A model generated the notes under the pieces. That model had not been told where the DNA came from. It ran no database searches and saw only the letters and a list, made by a program, of their open reading frames with translations. Positions 9,642 to 17,457 of a stretch of 64,000 nucleotides of DNA are shown here, piece after piece (positions within the stretch are counted from its first letter, which is position 1; every line of letters begins with the position of its first letter). This DNA comes from Mucilaginibacter sp. (lineage in GTDB: Bacteria; Bacteroidota; Bacteroidia; Sphingobacteriales; Sphingobacteriaceae). The position numbers and the translations under genes were made by a program. Location: NCBI GenBank assembly GCA_030445275.1, contig JAUCSE010000021.1, positions 1-64,000 on the forward strand, written 5' to 3'.

Positions 9642-12032
9642 ATGGAAAAAATGAAGAGGGCTGTTAAAATTATAGCTTTGTCAATCCTGGTTTTATTGCA
9701 AGTGCACACAACATGTTTTGCGCAGGTAATAAATCAAATTAAAAATAGCTTTGATCAATATCGGCAAGGAACGGTACAGGAAAAAATATTTGTTCATACA
9801 GATAAAAACACTTATTTGCCTGGCGAAATTTTATGGTTTAAAATTTATAATGTTGATGCCAGCTTTCATAAACCATTTAACTTGAGCAAGGTTGTGTATG
9901 TAGATGTGCTTGATCGTAACCAAAACGCGGTACTACAGGCAAAAATCGCCATGAAAAATGGTATAGGCAGCGGTTCATTATATATACCGGTATCAACAAG
10001 CAATGGTAATTATAAACTAAGGGCGTATACCAGCTGGATGAAGAATTTCAGCCCTGATTACTATTTTGAAAAAGAGATTACTATTGTTAACCCTTTAAAA
10101 TCGCCTGATACAGAAGTCAAGGAAACAGCAGCAAACTATGATGTTCAGTTTTTTCCGGAAGGAGGGAGCTTAGTAACAGGTATTGCCAGTAAGGTGGCCT
10201 TTAAAGTAACTACACCCAATGGTAAGGGCCTGGTCGCTTATACAGGTGTTGTTATTGATCAGCATAATGATACCGTAGCGCGATTTCGGCCATTAAAATT
10301 CGGTATAGGCAGTTTCCTGTTTACACCTACAGCAAATAATACCTATAAGGCAATTATTAAAACAGGCAACAATAATCAGGTTACTAAAGATCTGCCGGCT
10401 ATTAACGATAAGGGTTACGTTATGCAGCTAAAGGATAGCGGCGGCCCGCAGTTAGAAGTTACTGTAAACAGTACAGGTGTAACCGGGAGCGAAATATATC
10501 TCTTTGCGCATACCAGGCAAGTTGTAAAAATAGCCGAAAGCGTGGGTTTTAGTTCTGGAAGTGCCAGTTTTACAATCGATAAGGCAAAACTGGGCGATGG
10601 CATATCGCACATTACCATTTTTAATAGCGCTAAACAGCCAGTTTGCGAGCGGCTTTATTTTAAGTATCCAAAGCAGCAACTGTTAATTGAGGCTTCTGCC
10701 GATCAGCCCCAATATGCACCGCGTAAAAAGGTAAGTATAAATATTTTGGCCAAAAGTACATCTGGTAAACTATTGCCGGCTAATTTATCCATGTCAGTTT
10801 ACCGTATTGATTCATTGCAGCATATTGATGCCGATGATATAGTTAATTATTTATGGTTGCGATCAGATCTGCGGGGAAGTATTGAGGCTCCTGATTATTA
10901 TTTTAAGAACGTTAATGCCGAAACAGAAACGGTTATTGATAACCTGATGCTATCGCAGGGATGGAGAAGATTTCAGTGGAATAGTATATTAAACAATAGC
11001 GCGCCCTCGTTTAATTTTTTGCCAGAGTATAATGATCACCTGATAACCGCTAAGGTGGTTGCTACAGCCTCAGGGAGCCCGGCAAGAGATGTGGTAGTGT
11101 ATTTGAGTGTTCCGGGGAAAAGGGTCCAGCTATACGCCGCTAAAAGCGATTCCCTGGGCCGGCTGATATTTAACACGAAGCAATTGTTTGGTCCGGGCGA
11201 AATAGTTGCCCAAACAAACTCAGAACGGGATACTGCTTTTCGTATTGATGTTTTAAGCCCGTTTTCAGAACAATATGCCAAATACGCGCTGCCAAAGTTT
11301 AATTTAATACCAGGTATGCAAAAAGCAATAGAAGAGCACAGTTTGGCCATGCAGGTACAAAATATGTATGCGGGTAATAAAATAAAGCAATTTTATGATC
11401 CGGGTGTTGATAGTTCCGGCTTTTATGGAAAACCATATAAAACGTATCTTTTAGATAATTATACACGCTTTACCACAATGGAAGAAGTATTACGTGAGTA
11501 TATACGGGAAGTGAACGTGGTAAGATCACAAAAAAGGTATCATATAAAAGTATTTAATGAAAATGGATTTTTAGATGGTGATCCTTTGGTTCTGTTGGAT
11601 GATGTACCTGTATTTAATCCTGACAAAGTAATTGCTATTGATCCGCTTAAGGTGAGTAAGCTAGAGGTGATAAGGGATAGGTACTATTACGGCCCATCAG
11701 TACAGGAGGGCATATTAAGCTACACTACTTACAAAGGGGATCTTGGAGGCGTTGAAATGGATCCGCATGCCGTGGTGCTTGATTATGAGGGAATGCAACT
11801 GCAGCGGGAGTTTTATTCGCCTGTTTATGATACCGAGGCGGCCGCTAAAAGCCGTGTACCCGATTTCAGGAACTTGTTGTACTGGTCGCCTGATGTCAGC
11901 ACAAATTCGGCAGGAAAAGGTCAATTATCATTTTACACTTCAGATCAAACCGGAAAATACATAGGGTTAGTACAGGGTATAACCCCTGATGGAGATACCG
12001 GAAGCCAATATTTTAACTTTGATGTAAAATAA
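9642..12032 (+). CDS. Secreted MG2-like protein with plug-like segment, TonB-locus partner
   Basis: 796 residues from ATG 9642 (MEKMKRAVKIIALSILVLLQ, signal peptide ending CFAQ); an upstream ATG at 9597 adds 15 polar residues and spoils the signal. The N-terminus FVHTDKNTYLPGEILWFKIY is typical of MG2 (macroglobulin) domains, and the body is a string of beta-sandwich-like segments. Near residues 650-690 there is a segment like a TonB plug (DGDPLVLLDDVPVFNPDKVI, then a KLEVIRD segment). Proteins of this build accompany TonB receptor/DUF4249 pairs in Bacteroidota. It starts 52 bases after the DUF4249 gene, so the three form one likely operon. The precise role, perhaps capture or scaffolding at the outer membrane, is inferred. 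Confidence 0.8.
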   Translation: MEKMKRAVKIIALSILVLLQVHTTCFAQVINQIKNSFDQYRQGTVQEKIFVHTDKNTYLPGEILWFKIYNVDASFHKPFNLSKVVYVDVLDRNQNAVLQAKIAMKNGIGSGSLYIPVSTSNGNYKLRAYTSWMKNFSPDYYFEKEITIVNPLKSPDTEVKETAANYDVQFFPEGGSLVTGIASKVAFKVTTPNGKGLVAYTGVVIDQHNDTVARFRPLKFGIGSFLFTPTANNTYKAIIKTGNNNQVTKDLPAINDKGYVMQLKDSGGPQLEVTVNSTGVTGSEIYLFAHTRQVVKIAESVGFSSGSASFTIDKAKLGDGISHITIFNSAKQPVCERLYFKYPKQQLLIEASADQPQYAPRKKVSINILAKSTSGKLLPANLSMSVYRIDSLQHIDADDIVNYLWLRSDLRGSIEAPDYYFKNVNAETETVIDNLMLSQGWRRFQWNSILNNSAPSFNFLPEYNDHLITAKVVATASGSPARDVVVYLSVPGKRVQLYAAKSDSLGRLIFNTKQLFGPGEIVAQTNSERDTAFRIDVLSPFSEQYAKYALPKFNLIPGMQKAIEEHSLAMQVQNMYAGNKIKQFYDPGVDSSGFYGKPYKTYLLDNYTRFTTMEEVLREYIREVNVVRSQKRYHIKVFNENGFLDGDPLVLLDDVPVFNPDKVIAIDPLKVSKLEVIRDRYYYGPSVQEGILSYTTYKGDLGGVEMDPHAVVLDYEGMQLQREFYSPVYDTEAAAKSRVPDFRNLLYWSPDVSTNSAGKGQLSFYTSDQTGKYIGLVQGITPDGDTGSQYFNFDVK

Positions 12033-12187
12033 ATAGAAAAAAATAAAAATGGCCTTAAAATATATTTAATGTTGCTTTTTAATTGATATTGAGTTATTTA
12101 TAAAGTGGAAAAACAATAGGAAAGGAACCTTTAAAACTTAAAAAATGCCCATAAAACAGCTATAAATAAGTTTTTTTAAAAAACCAC

Positions 12188-12217
12188 TTGTGTAATACAA
12201 AAAGCTGCGTATATTTG
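12188..12217 (+). promoter_or_regulatory. Promoter of tRNA-Asp
   Basis: TTG at 12188-12190, a 19-base spacer, then TATATTTG at 12210-12217, which fits the Bacteroidota -33/-7 consensus (TTTG, TAnnTTTG). The mature tRNA begins 11 bases downstream. The AT-rich stretch between 12033 and here holds nothing else that I can recognise. Confidence 0.8.
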
Positions 12218-12228
12218 CCAACCCAAAC

Positions 12229-12302
12229 GGAGTGGTAGTTCAGCTGGTTAGAATACATGCCTGTCACGCATGGGGTCGCGGGTTCGAATCCCGTCCATTC
12301 CG
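12229..12302 (+). tRNA. tRNA-Asp (anticodon GTC)
   Basis: Complete cloverleaf of 74 bases without encoded CCA. The acceptor stem GGAGTGG pairs with CCATTCC, with discriminator G. The D arm contains TAGTTCAGCTGGTTAGAA. The anticodon arm is CATGC-CTGTCAC-GCATG with GTC in the loop. The T arm is GCGGG-TTCGAAT-CCCGT. The tyrosine recombinase gene starts about 250 bases downstream, so this tRNA is a plausible integration site. Confidence 0.98.
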
Positions 12303-12324
12303 CTTTTTCAATATCAAAAACAGT

Positions 12325-12360
12325 AAAAACCCCTCAGGTGACATCATCTGAGGGGTTTTT
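12325..12360 (+). terminator. Terminator after tRNA-Asp
   Basis: Perfect 13-base inverted repeat AAAAACCCCTCAG (12325-12337) and CTGAGGGGTTTTT (12348-12360), ending in a T run. It begins 22 bases after the tRNA. From here to the integrase there is no gene. Confidence 0.9.
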
Positions 12361-12512
12361 CATTTTCAGGGCATACCAAATTATTCAACTTTTAGCATAT
12401 AAAATGCGAGTAATTCGGGAGTCATTTCAAGTCTGCTTACGAACTCCCGAATTAGCTCATAATAAATTGATATACAGCTTGTTCAATCATTGAATATCTT
12501 GATTCCAGGTGA

Positions 12513-12551
12513 TTAATTAATCAAATTTGTTTCACTTTTTAATTAATCAAA
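12513..12551 (+). repeat. Direct repeat just upstream of the integrase
   Basis: TTAATTAATCAAA occurs at 12513-12525 and again at 12539-12551, a 26-base period. The second copy ends three bases before the integrase ATG. Such paired sites could be integrase arm-type sites or an operator; this is inference from position. Confidence 0.7.
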
Positions 12552-12554
12552 GTT

Positions 12555-13772
12555 ATGAGAACTACAATCTCTTTGCTTTTTTTCCTGAGAAAGCCTAAAA
12601 ATTATCAATCAGGTGAAATGCCAATTTATTTACGGATTACGGTTGATGGCCAGCGCGCCGAACTGGCAGTTAGCCGCAAATGTGACCCTGAAAGGTGGGA
12701 TGCCGTTAGCGGCAGGGCTATCGGATCAAAAGCAGACTCGAGAACATTAAACGCTTATCTTGATGATATTCAGTTTAAAATCTATGACCTTCAACGCAGA
12801 ATGTCAGATGCTGATGAAAACATTACAGCAGAAACCCTAAAAAACCGGTTCATCGGTAAGGTGGAAAAAGCGCGGACATTACTGGCTGTGTTTGAAGATC
12901 ACAATCAAAAAATGGAGAGCCTTGTTGGACAAGAATTTGAAAAAAGCACGCTGCAACGTTATGAAACCTGCCTGATGCATACCAAGGATTTTATGCAGTT
13001 GCAGTATAACATTTCAGATATCCCCGTGACGAGAATAAACTTCGCTTTTCTTAATGATTTTGAATACTACCTGCGAAGCGTTCGCAAGTGCGGTAACAAC
13101 TCAGCGATCAAATACATCAAGAACCTCGGCAAGATCGTCCGTATTTACCTGGGGAACGGCTGGCTGACGGTTAACCCTTACCTGAACTACAAGCCTAAAC
13201 AAAAGGCTGTGCACCGGGAAGTGTTGACCAAAGAAGAACTGCAACGTCTTACAAAAAAGAAATTCAGCGTTGATCGGTTAAGTACGGTCAGGGACATGTT
13301 TGTATTCTGCTGTTATACCGGTTTGGCTTATGTGGATGTACATAAGCTGAAACGCTCGGAACTTGTTAAGGGTATTGATGGTGACTTATGGATCTATACC
13401 AGCAGGCAAAAAACAGACACACTTTCAAGGATTCCTGTCTTGCCCGTTGCTCTATTCATTATTCGTGCCTATGAAGACCACGCTCAATGCGTAGTTAAGG
13501 ACACACTGCTTCCGGTGATGAGCAACCAAAAAATGAATGCTTACCTTAAAGAGATCGCAGACCTGTGTAAGATTAAGAAGCCGCTAACCTTTCACATTGC
13601 CAGACACACTTTTGCTACGACCGTAACGCTGAATAATGGTGTACCTATTGAAAGCGTTGCAAAGATGATGGGGCATACCAGTATTAAGACTACTCAGATT
13701 TATGCCAAAGTAATGGATCATAAGATTAGTTCAGATATGCTAAAATTGAGAGACAAGTTAGTAGCAGGTTGA
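12555..13772 (+). CDS. Tyrosine recombinase (integrase) of an integrated element
   Basis: 405-residue site-specific recombinase of the Bacteroidota type. The N-terminus (FFLRKPKNYQSGEMPIYLRITVDGQRAEL) is the arm-binding domain, residues about 110-205 are the SAM-like core-binding domain, and the rest is the catalytic domain. Visible catalytic residues are HIARH (His and Arg of the HxxR motif), GHTSIKTTQIYAKV (second His and the nucleophilic Tyr). The first catalytic Arg expected after the TG turn is not obvious (CYTGLAYVDVHKL), as in many integrases of this phylum. It points away from the adjacent tRNA-Asp, the normal arrangement of a genomic island or conjugative element integrated in a tRNA. 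No excisionase, relaxase or mobilisation gene was seen in the following 50 kb, so the element is probably a remnant or its limits are blurred. Confidence 0.93.
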   Translation: MRTTISLLFFLRKPKNYQSGEMPIYLRITVDGQRAELAVSRKCDPERWDAVSGRAIGSKADSRTLNAYLDDIQFKIYDLQRRMSDADENITAETLKNRFIGKVEKARTLLAVFEDHNQKMESLVGQEFEKSTLQRYETCLMHTKDFMQLQYNISDIPVTRINFAFLNDFEYYLRSVRKCGNNSAIKYIKNLGKIVRIYLGNGWLTVNPYLNYKPKQKAVHREVLTKEELQRLTKKKFSVDRLSTVRDMFVFCCYTGLAYVDVHKLKRSELVKGIDGDLWIYTSRQKTDTLSRIPVLPVALFIIRAYEDHAQCVVKDTLLPVMSNQKMNAYLKEIADLCKIKKPLTFHIARHTFATTVTLNNGVPIESVAKMMGHTSIKTTQIYAKVMDHKISSDMLKLRDKLVAG

Positions 13773-13780
13773 GTTTATTT

Positions 13781-13805
13781 TACCACCGAGTTTTGCTCGG
13801 TGGTA
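13781..13805. terminator. Bidirectional terminator hairpin between integrase and serine hydrolase
   Basis: Perfect inverted repeat TACCACCGAG (13781-13790) and CTCGGTGGTA (13796-13805) with a five-base loop, between convergent gene ends. On the minus strand it is followed by AAAATAAA rather than a T run; on the plus strand a T-rich stretch precedes it, so termination strength is uncertain. Confidence 0.65.
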
Positions 13806-13916
13806 ATTATAATGTTAAGAGTTGCTAATTCGAGCCTATTCTCTAAGGAATATTTACGAAGTACGAACATAAAATAATCGGCTAGTTATCTCCGAATTTG
13901 CAATTTAATCTAATCC

Positions 13917-15245
13917 TTATTGATCTGCTTTAGTAAATAAGCGTGTAACCCCTGCTTGGGTTAAAATGAAGTCTTGTTTAGTTGGCTCAAATTGCAAAGT
14001 AATGCCAGCATAAGTAAATTTATCACCCCCTTTAGCTTCCAGCGGAAATGCCGCCTGACCGGTGCCTTGTGCAAATAGTTCGGTATTGTTTTTAGTAATA
14101 ACAATTTTTAGCGGCGTTTGGCTGCTGGTATAATTGCCGACATATTTATCAAGGTCGGTCGTAGTTAGTGTAATCGTTTTAAACTCAGGAATTACAAACG
14201 ACTTGTTAAAATAAATACTTAACGCACCTATGATCACATCATTGGTTGAATATCGCACCCCATTTGAGGTGTATGCTATAGCCAACTTATCCTCCGGAAA
14301 ATAAGCAAGCAAACTAGAGAATCCGTCGATGCCTCCGGTATGTCCAAAGCCTTTTTTATCATAAAACGGAATCGTGATCATGGCCATTCCAAAGTTGTCC
14401 TTCATCGTTTTCATTAGCTCTAAACTACCTTGGCTGATGAGTTTTCCTGTAAAGAGCGCATTTATAAATTTAACCAGGTCAGTCGGTGTGGATACAATAG
14501 CGCCAGCCCCACCCGGAATACTCATATCCGTTTCGGGCATTTGCGTCCATTGGCCGGGGTAATTGTAGGAGTAGGCTTCATTCTTGGATGGGTTGGCATT
14601 AGTACCGTAATAAGTATCTGCCAAACCTATCTTTGAGGTGACGCGCTTTTTCAATTCTTCGGCATAGGTTTTACCAGTCAATTTTTCAATGATATAACCC
14701 AGCAGCACGAAATTGGTATTGCTGTATTCTGCCTTTGCATCCGGTTCAAAATCGGGTTTCTGCCTGGCAAAGATGGCGATCATTTCAGCTTCCGACTTTG
14801 GGCTGGTCATATACGTGGTATAAAGCGAGTCACTCGTAAAGTTATGAAGACCGCTATGGTGATCAAGCATTTCTCCTATGGTGATCTTTTGGGCATTAGG
14901 GAGCTGTGGGAAATACGTAGCCAATGGTGTTTCTAGGCTAAGCTTGCCTTCGTCAATTAGCTGAAAGATCATAACCGCGGTAAACATCTTACTGATAGAG
15001 CCTACCCGATATCTGGTTCCTGTGGTCGCCTGTGTTTTTAAGCCGTTATTCACTTGACTGTAACCGATGGCGTTTTGGTAGACGACCACGCCATTGGAAG
15101 CTATAGCGATACTACCCATGTTTTCATCATGTGCGTTCATTGCGACAAAAAAACTGTCTAACCTGGCTTTATTAAAGGTTTGAGCATGAGTACAACTTTG
15201 TAAAATAAGAAGCAAGAATAAAAGATAGGGCCTTTTTTGGGTCAT
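13917..15245 (-). CDS. Serine hydrolase of the beta-lactamase / DD-peptidase (class C-like) family
   Basis: 442 residues. The signal sequence (MTQKRPYLLFLLLILQSC) may be a lipoprotein signal, with Cys at 18, although the Gln before SC is unusual. The active-site motifs of the family are present: S-x-x-K in RVGSISKMFTAV, Y-x-N in AEYSNTNFVLLGY, and HTGG in GFGHTGGIDGF replacing the KTG triad. After about residue 340 there is a small C-terminal beta domain, common in this family. The likely substrate is a D-amino peptide or ester in the periplasm; a true antibiotic-hydrolysing role cannot be claimed. The gene is divergent from the Fic-like gene, with a long palindrome 67 bases upstream of its start. 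Confidence 0.9.
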   Translation of the reverse strand: MTQKRPYLLFLLLILQSCTHAQTFNKARLDSFFVAMNAHDENMGSIAIASNGVVVYQNAIGYSQVNNGLKTQATTGTRYRVGSISKMFTAVMIFQLIDEGKLSLETPLATYFPQLPNAQKITIGEMLDHHSGLHNFTSDSLYTTYMTSPKSEAEMIAIFARQKPDFEPDAKAEYSNTNFVLLGYIIEKLTGKTYAEELKKRVTSKIGLADTYYGTNANPSKNEAYSYNYPGQWTQMPETDMSIPGGAGAIVSTPTDLVKFINALFTGKLISQGSLELMKTMKDNFGMAMITIPFYDKKGFGHTGGIDGFSSLLAYFPEDKLAIAYTSNGVRYSTNDVIIGALSIYFNKSFVIPEFKTITLTTTDLDKYVGNYTSSQTPLKIVITKNNTELFAQGTGQAAFPLEAKGGDKFTYAGITLQFEPTKQDFILTQAGVTRLFTKADQ

Positions 15246-15311
15246 TACGCTAACGTTTAGAAGATAAAGATAGGATTTAATTTAGTGGTTGAGCTTATCA
15301 ACGAGCAGATG

Positions 15312-15370
15312 TCAAATGGTGTATATTTTCATCATTTTTGTATATTATGATGAAAATATACACCATTTGA
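15312..15370. repeat. Perfect 24-base inverted repeat
   Basis: The arms at 15312-15335 and 15347-15370 are exact reverse complements over 24 bases, separated by 11 AT-rich bases. It sits 67 bases upstream of the serine hydrolase start in the divergent intergenic region. It has no flanking T run suited to a terminator. It could be an operator, a cruciform-forming site or the trace of a small mobile element. Confidence 0.85.
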
Positions 15371-15594
15371 AAAGGATAGGGTTACTTTTATAGGAAAGGT
15401 GTAATTGCTTGTTCAATAACAATAATTAAACAACCTTCAGGCTATTTGGATAAACCAATCGCACTGACCACTCTTCGCCAATTTTCTTTCTTTTCCTAAA
15501 AGCATGAACTTAAGCACTAAAGGTGGTCATTTTGAAATTGGCCAAACGGGGTCAATCAGGCGTGGCTTATCCAAATAGTGGCTTAAATCAAAAA

Positions 15595-15721
15595 TGTCGT
15601 ATAATTTCTAAAACTGTCGCAATTTTCTGTTATGCGACACATTTTTAATTTTTTGTCGCAATAATTGCAAATCTGTCGCAATAGATTTATTTTTGTCGCA
15701 CAATTAATGATTTCTGTCGCA
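15595..15721 (+). promoter_or_regulatory. Phased TGTCGCA iteron array upstream of the Fic-like gene
   Basis: The heptamer TGTCGCA occurs at 15654-15660, 15674-15680, 15694-15700 and 15715-15721, with further copies at 15615 (TGTCGCA) and 15595 (TGTCGTA) and one inverted copy at 15633-15639. Spacing is 20 or 21 bases throughout, two turns of the helix, so all boxes face the same side. The last copy overlaps the Fic start codon (its final A is the A of ATG). A regulator bound here would block translation or transcription start. The encoded protein itself has an N-terminal winged-helix-like region, so autoregulation is likely. Confidence 0.8.
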
Positions 15722-17103
15722 TGGATAAGGAAACTGTAAAAAAAGAACTTGATGCCATCAAGACTGTGTTGCAACACCATCAGGAAGGTGCTTCGATTGA
15801 GACGATCAATCAAGCCTTGGCAAACGACCTTGGGCTGCGTACTTTACAAAGACGCCTGGCAGTGCTTTTGGAAAATAAGGACATTACAGTTACAGGTCAA
15901 AAGCGATCCACCCGTTACCATCTTGCAATGGTGGAAAACCAGCAACCAGCAAAAGTAAGTGCCGAAACTGAAGATATTGTCCCCCTATCAGCCGAGGGTC
16001 AAGAAATTAGAAAACTGTTGAGTGTGGACTATCGCCGACGAATGCCGGTAGGATATAATGGGGACTTTTTGGAAAGCTATCGCCCTAACCAGGACAGTTA
16101 TCTATCTGCTCAGGATAAAAGAAAATTAGCGGAGATCGGAAGAACGGGTAACACTGAACAGGCAGCCGGAACCTACGCCAAGCAGATACTACAACGTTTG
16201 CTAATAGACCTGGCCTGGAACTCCAGTCGCTTGGAAGGAAATACCTACAGCTTACTGGATACGCAGCGGTTAATATCACAAGGGGAAACCGCAGATGATA
16301 AAACTGCGGCAGAAGCTCAAATGATCCTGAACCATAAGGACGCAATAGAGTTTATAGTGGAGGCTGTCAATGAGATCGGCTTCAATCGTTACAGCCTCAT
16401 GAATCTCCATGGTATGTTATCGAACAACTTATTGCCGGACCCGGCCGCTTCCGGCAGACTACGCACCTTTGGCGTCGGCATTGGTAATTCGGTATTTACC
16501 CCGCTTGCCATTCCACAGCAGATCGAGATCATGTTCGATATGATGCTTGCTAAAACGAGTCAGATAGAAGACCCTTTTGAACAGGCCTTTTTTATCATGG
16601 TGCAGTTGCCCTATTTACAGCCTTTCGATGATGTTAATAAGCGTGTGTCGCGACTGGCCGCAAACATACCATTCGCTAAGCATAACCTGTCTCCCCTGGC
16701 TTTCGTAGATGTTCCTGATGAACTTTATATACAGGGTATGCTTGCTGTTTATGAGCTGAACCGGATTGAACTGCTGAAAGATGTCTTTATGTGGGCTTAC
16801 GAAAGGTCGGCACTGCGATATGCAGCATTAAGGCAATCACTGGGTGAGCCGGATCAATTCCGGTTGAAATATCGCGAGCAGATCCGCACGATGATCGCGG
16901 GCATAGTTTCCGGTGCGCTACCTCCTCAGCAAGCTGCAGCCGAAATAAAAAACAATGCTGCTGATTTACCTGAAACGGACAGGAACAAATTTATCGAGAC
17001 GGTCGAAACAGAGCTTTTATCTTTACATGATGGCAATTTTGCGCGCTACCGGATCAAGCCTTCAGAATTTGCAGCCTGGAAAACCGCTTGGAATCGATCA
17101 TAG
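15721..17103 (+). CDS. Fic-family protein with winged-helix N-terminus and altered catalytic motif
   Basis: 460 residues. The N-terminal 70 residues (ETINQALANDLGLRTLQRRL, then a wing-like KDITVTGQKRSTRYHL) look like a winged helix-turn-helix. The Fic domain follows: an inhibitory-type motif SSRLEG at 168-173 (S-x-x-x-E-G) and the Fic loop at 300-311, reading QPFDDVNKRVSR. Canonical AMP-transferases have HPFxxGNGRxxR, so the catalytic His is Gln here and both loop glycines are altered. Canonical AMPylation is therefore doubtful; the protein may be a regulator, a sensor or have other nucleotide chemistry. The start codon is fused to a phased operator array. No antitoxin-like small gene lies nearby. 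Family assignment is firm, activity is not. Confidence 0.88.
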   Translation: MDKETVKKELDAIKTVLQHHQEGASIETINQALANDLGLRTLQRRLAVLLENKDITVTGQKRSTRYHLAMVENQQPAKVSAETEDIVPLSAEGQEIRKLLSVDYRRRMPVGYNGDFLESYRPNQDSYLSAQDKRKLAEIGRTGNTEQAAGTYAKQILQRLLIDLAWNSSRLEGNTYSLLDTQRLISQGETADDKTAAEAQMILNHKDAIEFIVEAVNEIGFNRYSLMNLHGMLSNNLLPDPAASGRLRTFGVGIGNSVFTPLAIPQQIEIMFDMMLAKTSQIEDPFEQAFFIMVQLPYLQPFDDVNKRVSRLAANIPFAKHNLSPLAFVDVPDELYIQGMLAVYELNRIELLKDVFMWAYERSALRYAALRQSLGEPDQFRLKYREQIRTMIAGIVSGALPPQQAAAEIKNNAADLPETDRNKFIETVETELLSLHDGNFARYRIKPSEFAAWKTAWNRS

Positions 17104-17457
17104 TTAACAATTATCCCAAATACCTCTCATCAAGACGATAATTAAACAATATGTAATTGCATAAATCTATAATTATGTAACTACAAAAGGCAATAACCTT
17201 TCTTATTGTATGATGAAATAGGGATGTTTTATACCTCACCTGCAATTCCTGGTGTTTCGTATTCTAAGACTTTGTCAAGTGTTATTTATTTATTCTCTCC
17301 ACATAAGTTTTTATTTTGCCGGAAGCATTAACCAACAAAAGCGTACAGCAACTGCATCGAATCCGCACAGTTCCTCGTCTTGAATTTTTATTATCTTGCT
17401 GATAATAAATTAGTTATTTAAATGGCATTGAATTAGACATTGAATTTAAATCTATGG
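17104..17457. other. Intergenic stretch without recognised feature
   Basis: AT-rich spacer between the Fic-like gene and the permease. No ORF, RNA gene, strong hairpin or consensus promoter was recognised. Confidence 0.6.

Noticed and set aside
12257..12493. 78-codon frame starting inside the tRNA-Asp gene
   Set aside because: It begins within the tRNA and runs across its terminator, so it is not a gene.
13917..15245. Antibiotic-resistance beta-lactamase
   Set aside because: The motifs (SxxK, YxN, HTGG) mark the broad serine hydrolase family; nothing shows activity on antibiotics.
15595..15721. CRISPR array
   Set aside because: The repeats are only seven bases with 13-14-base gaps and no cas genes; the layout fits an operator array.
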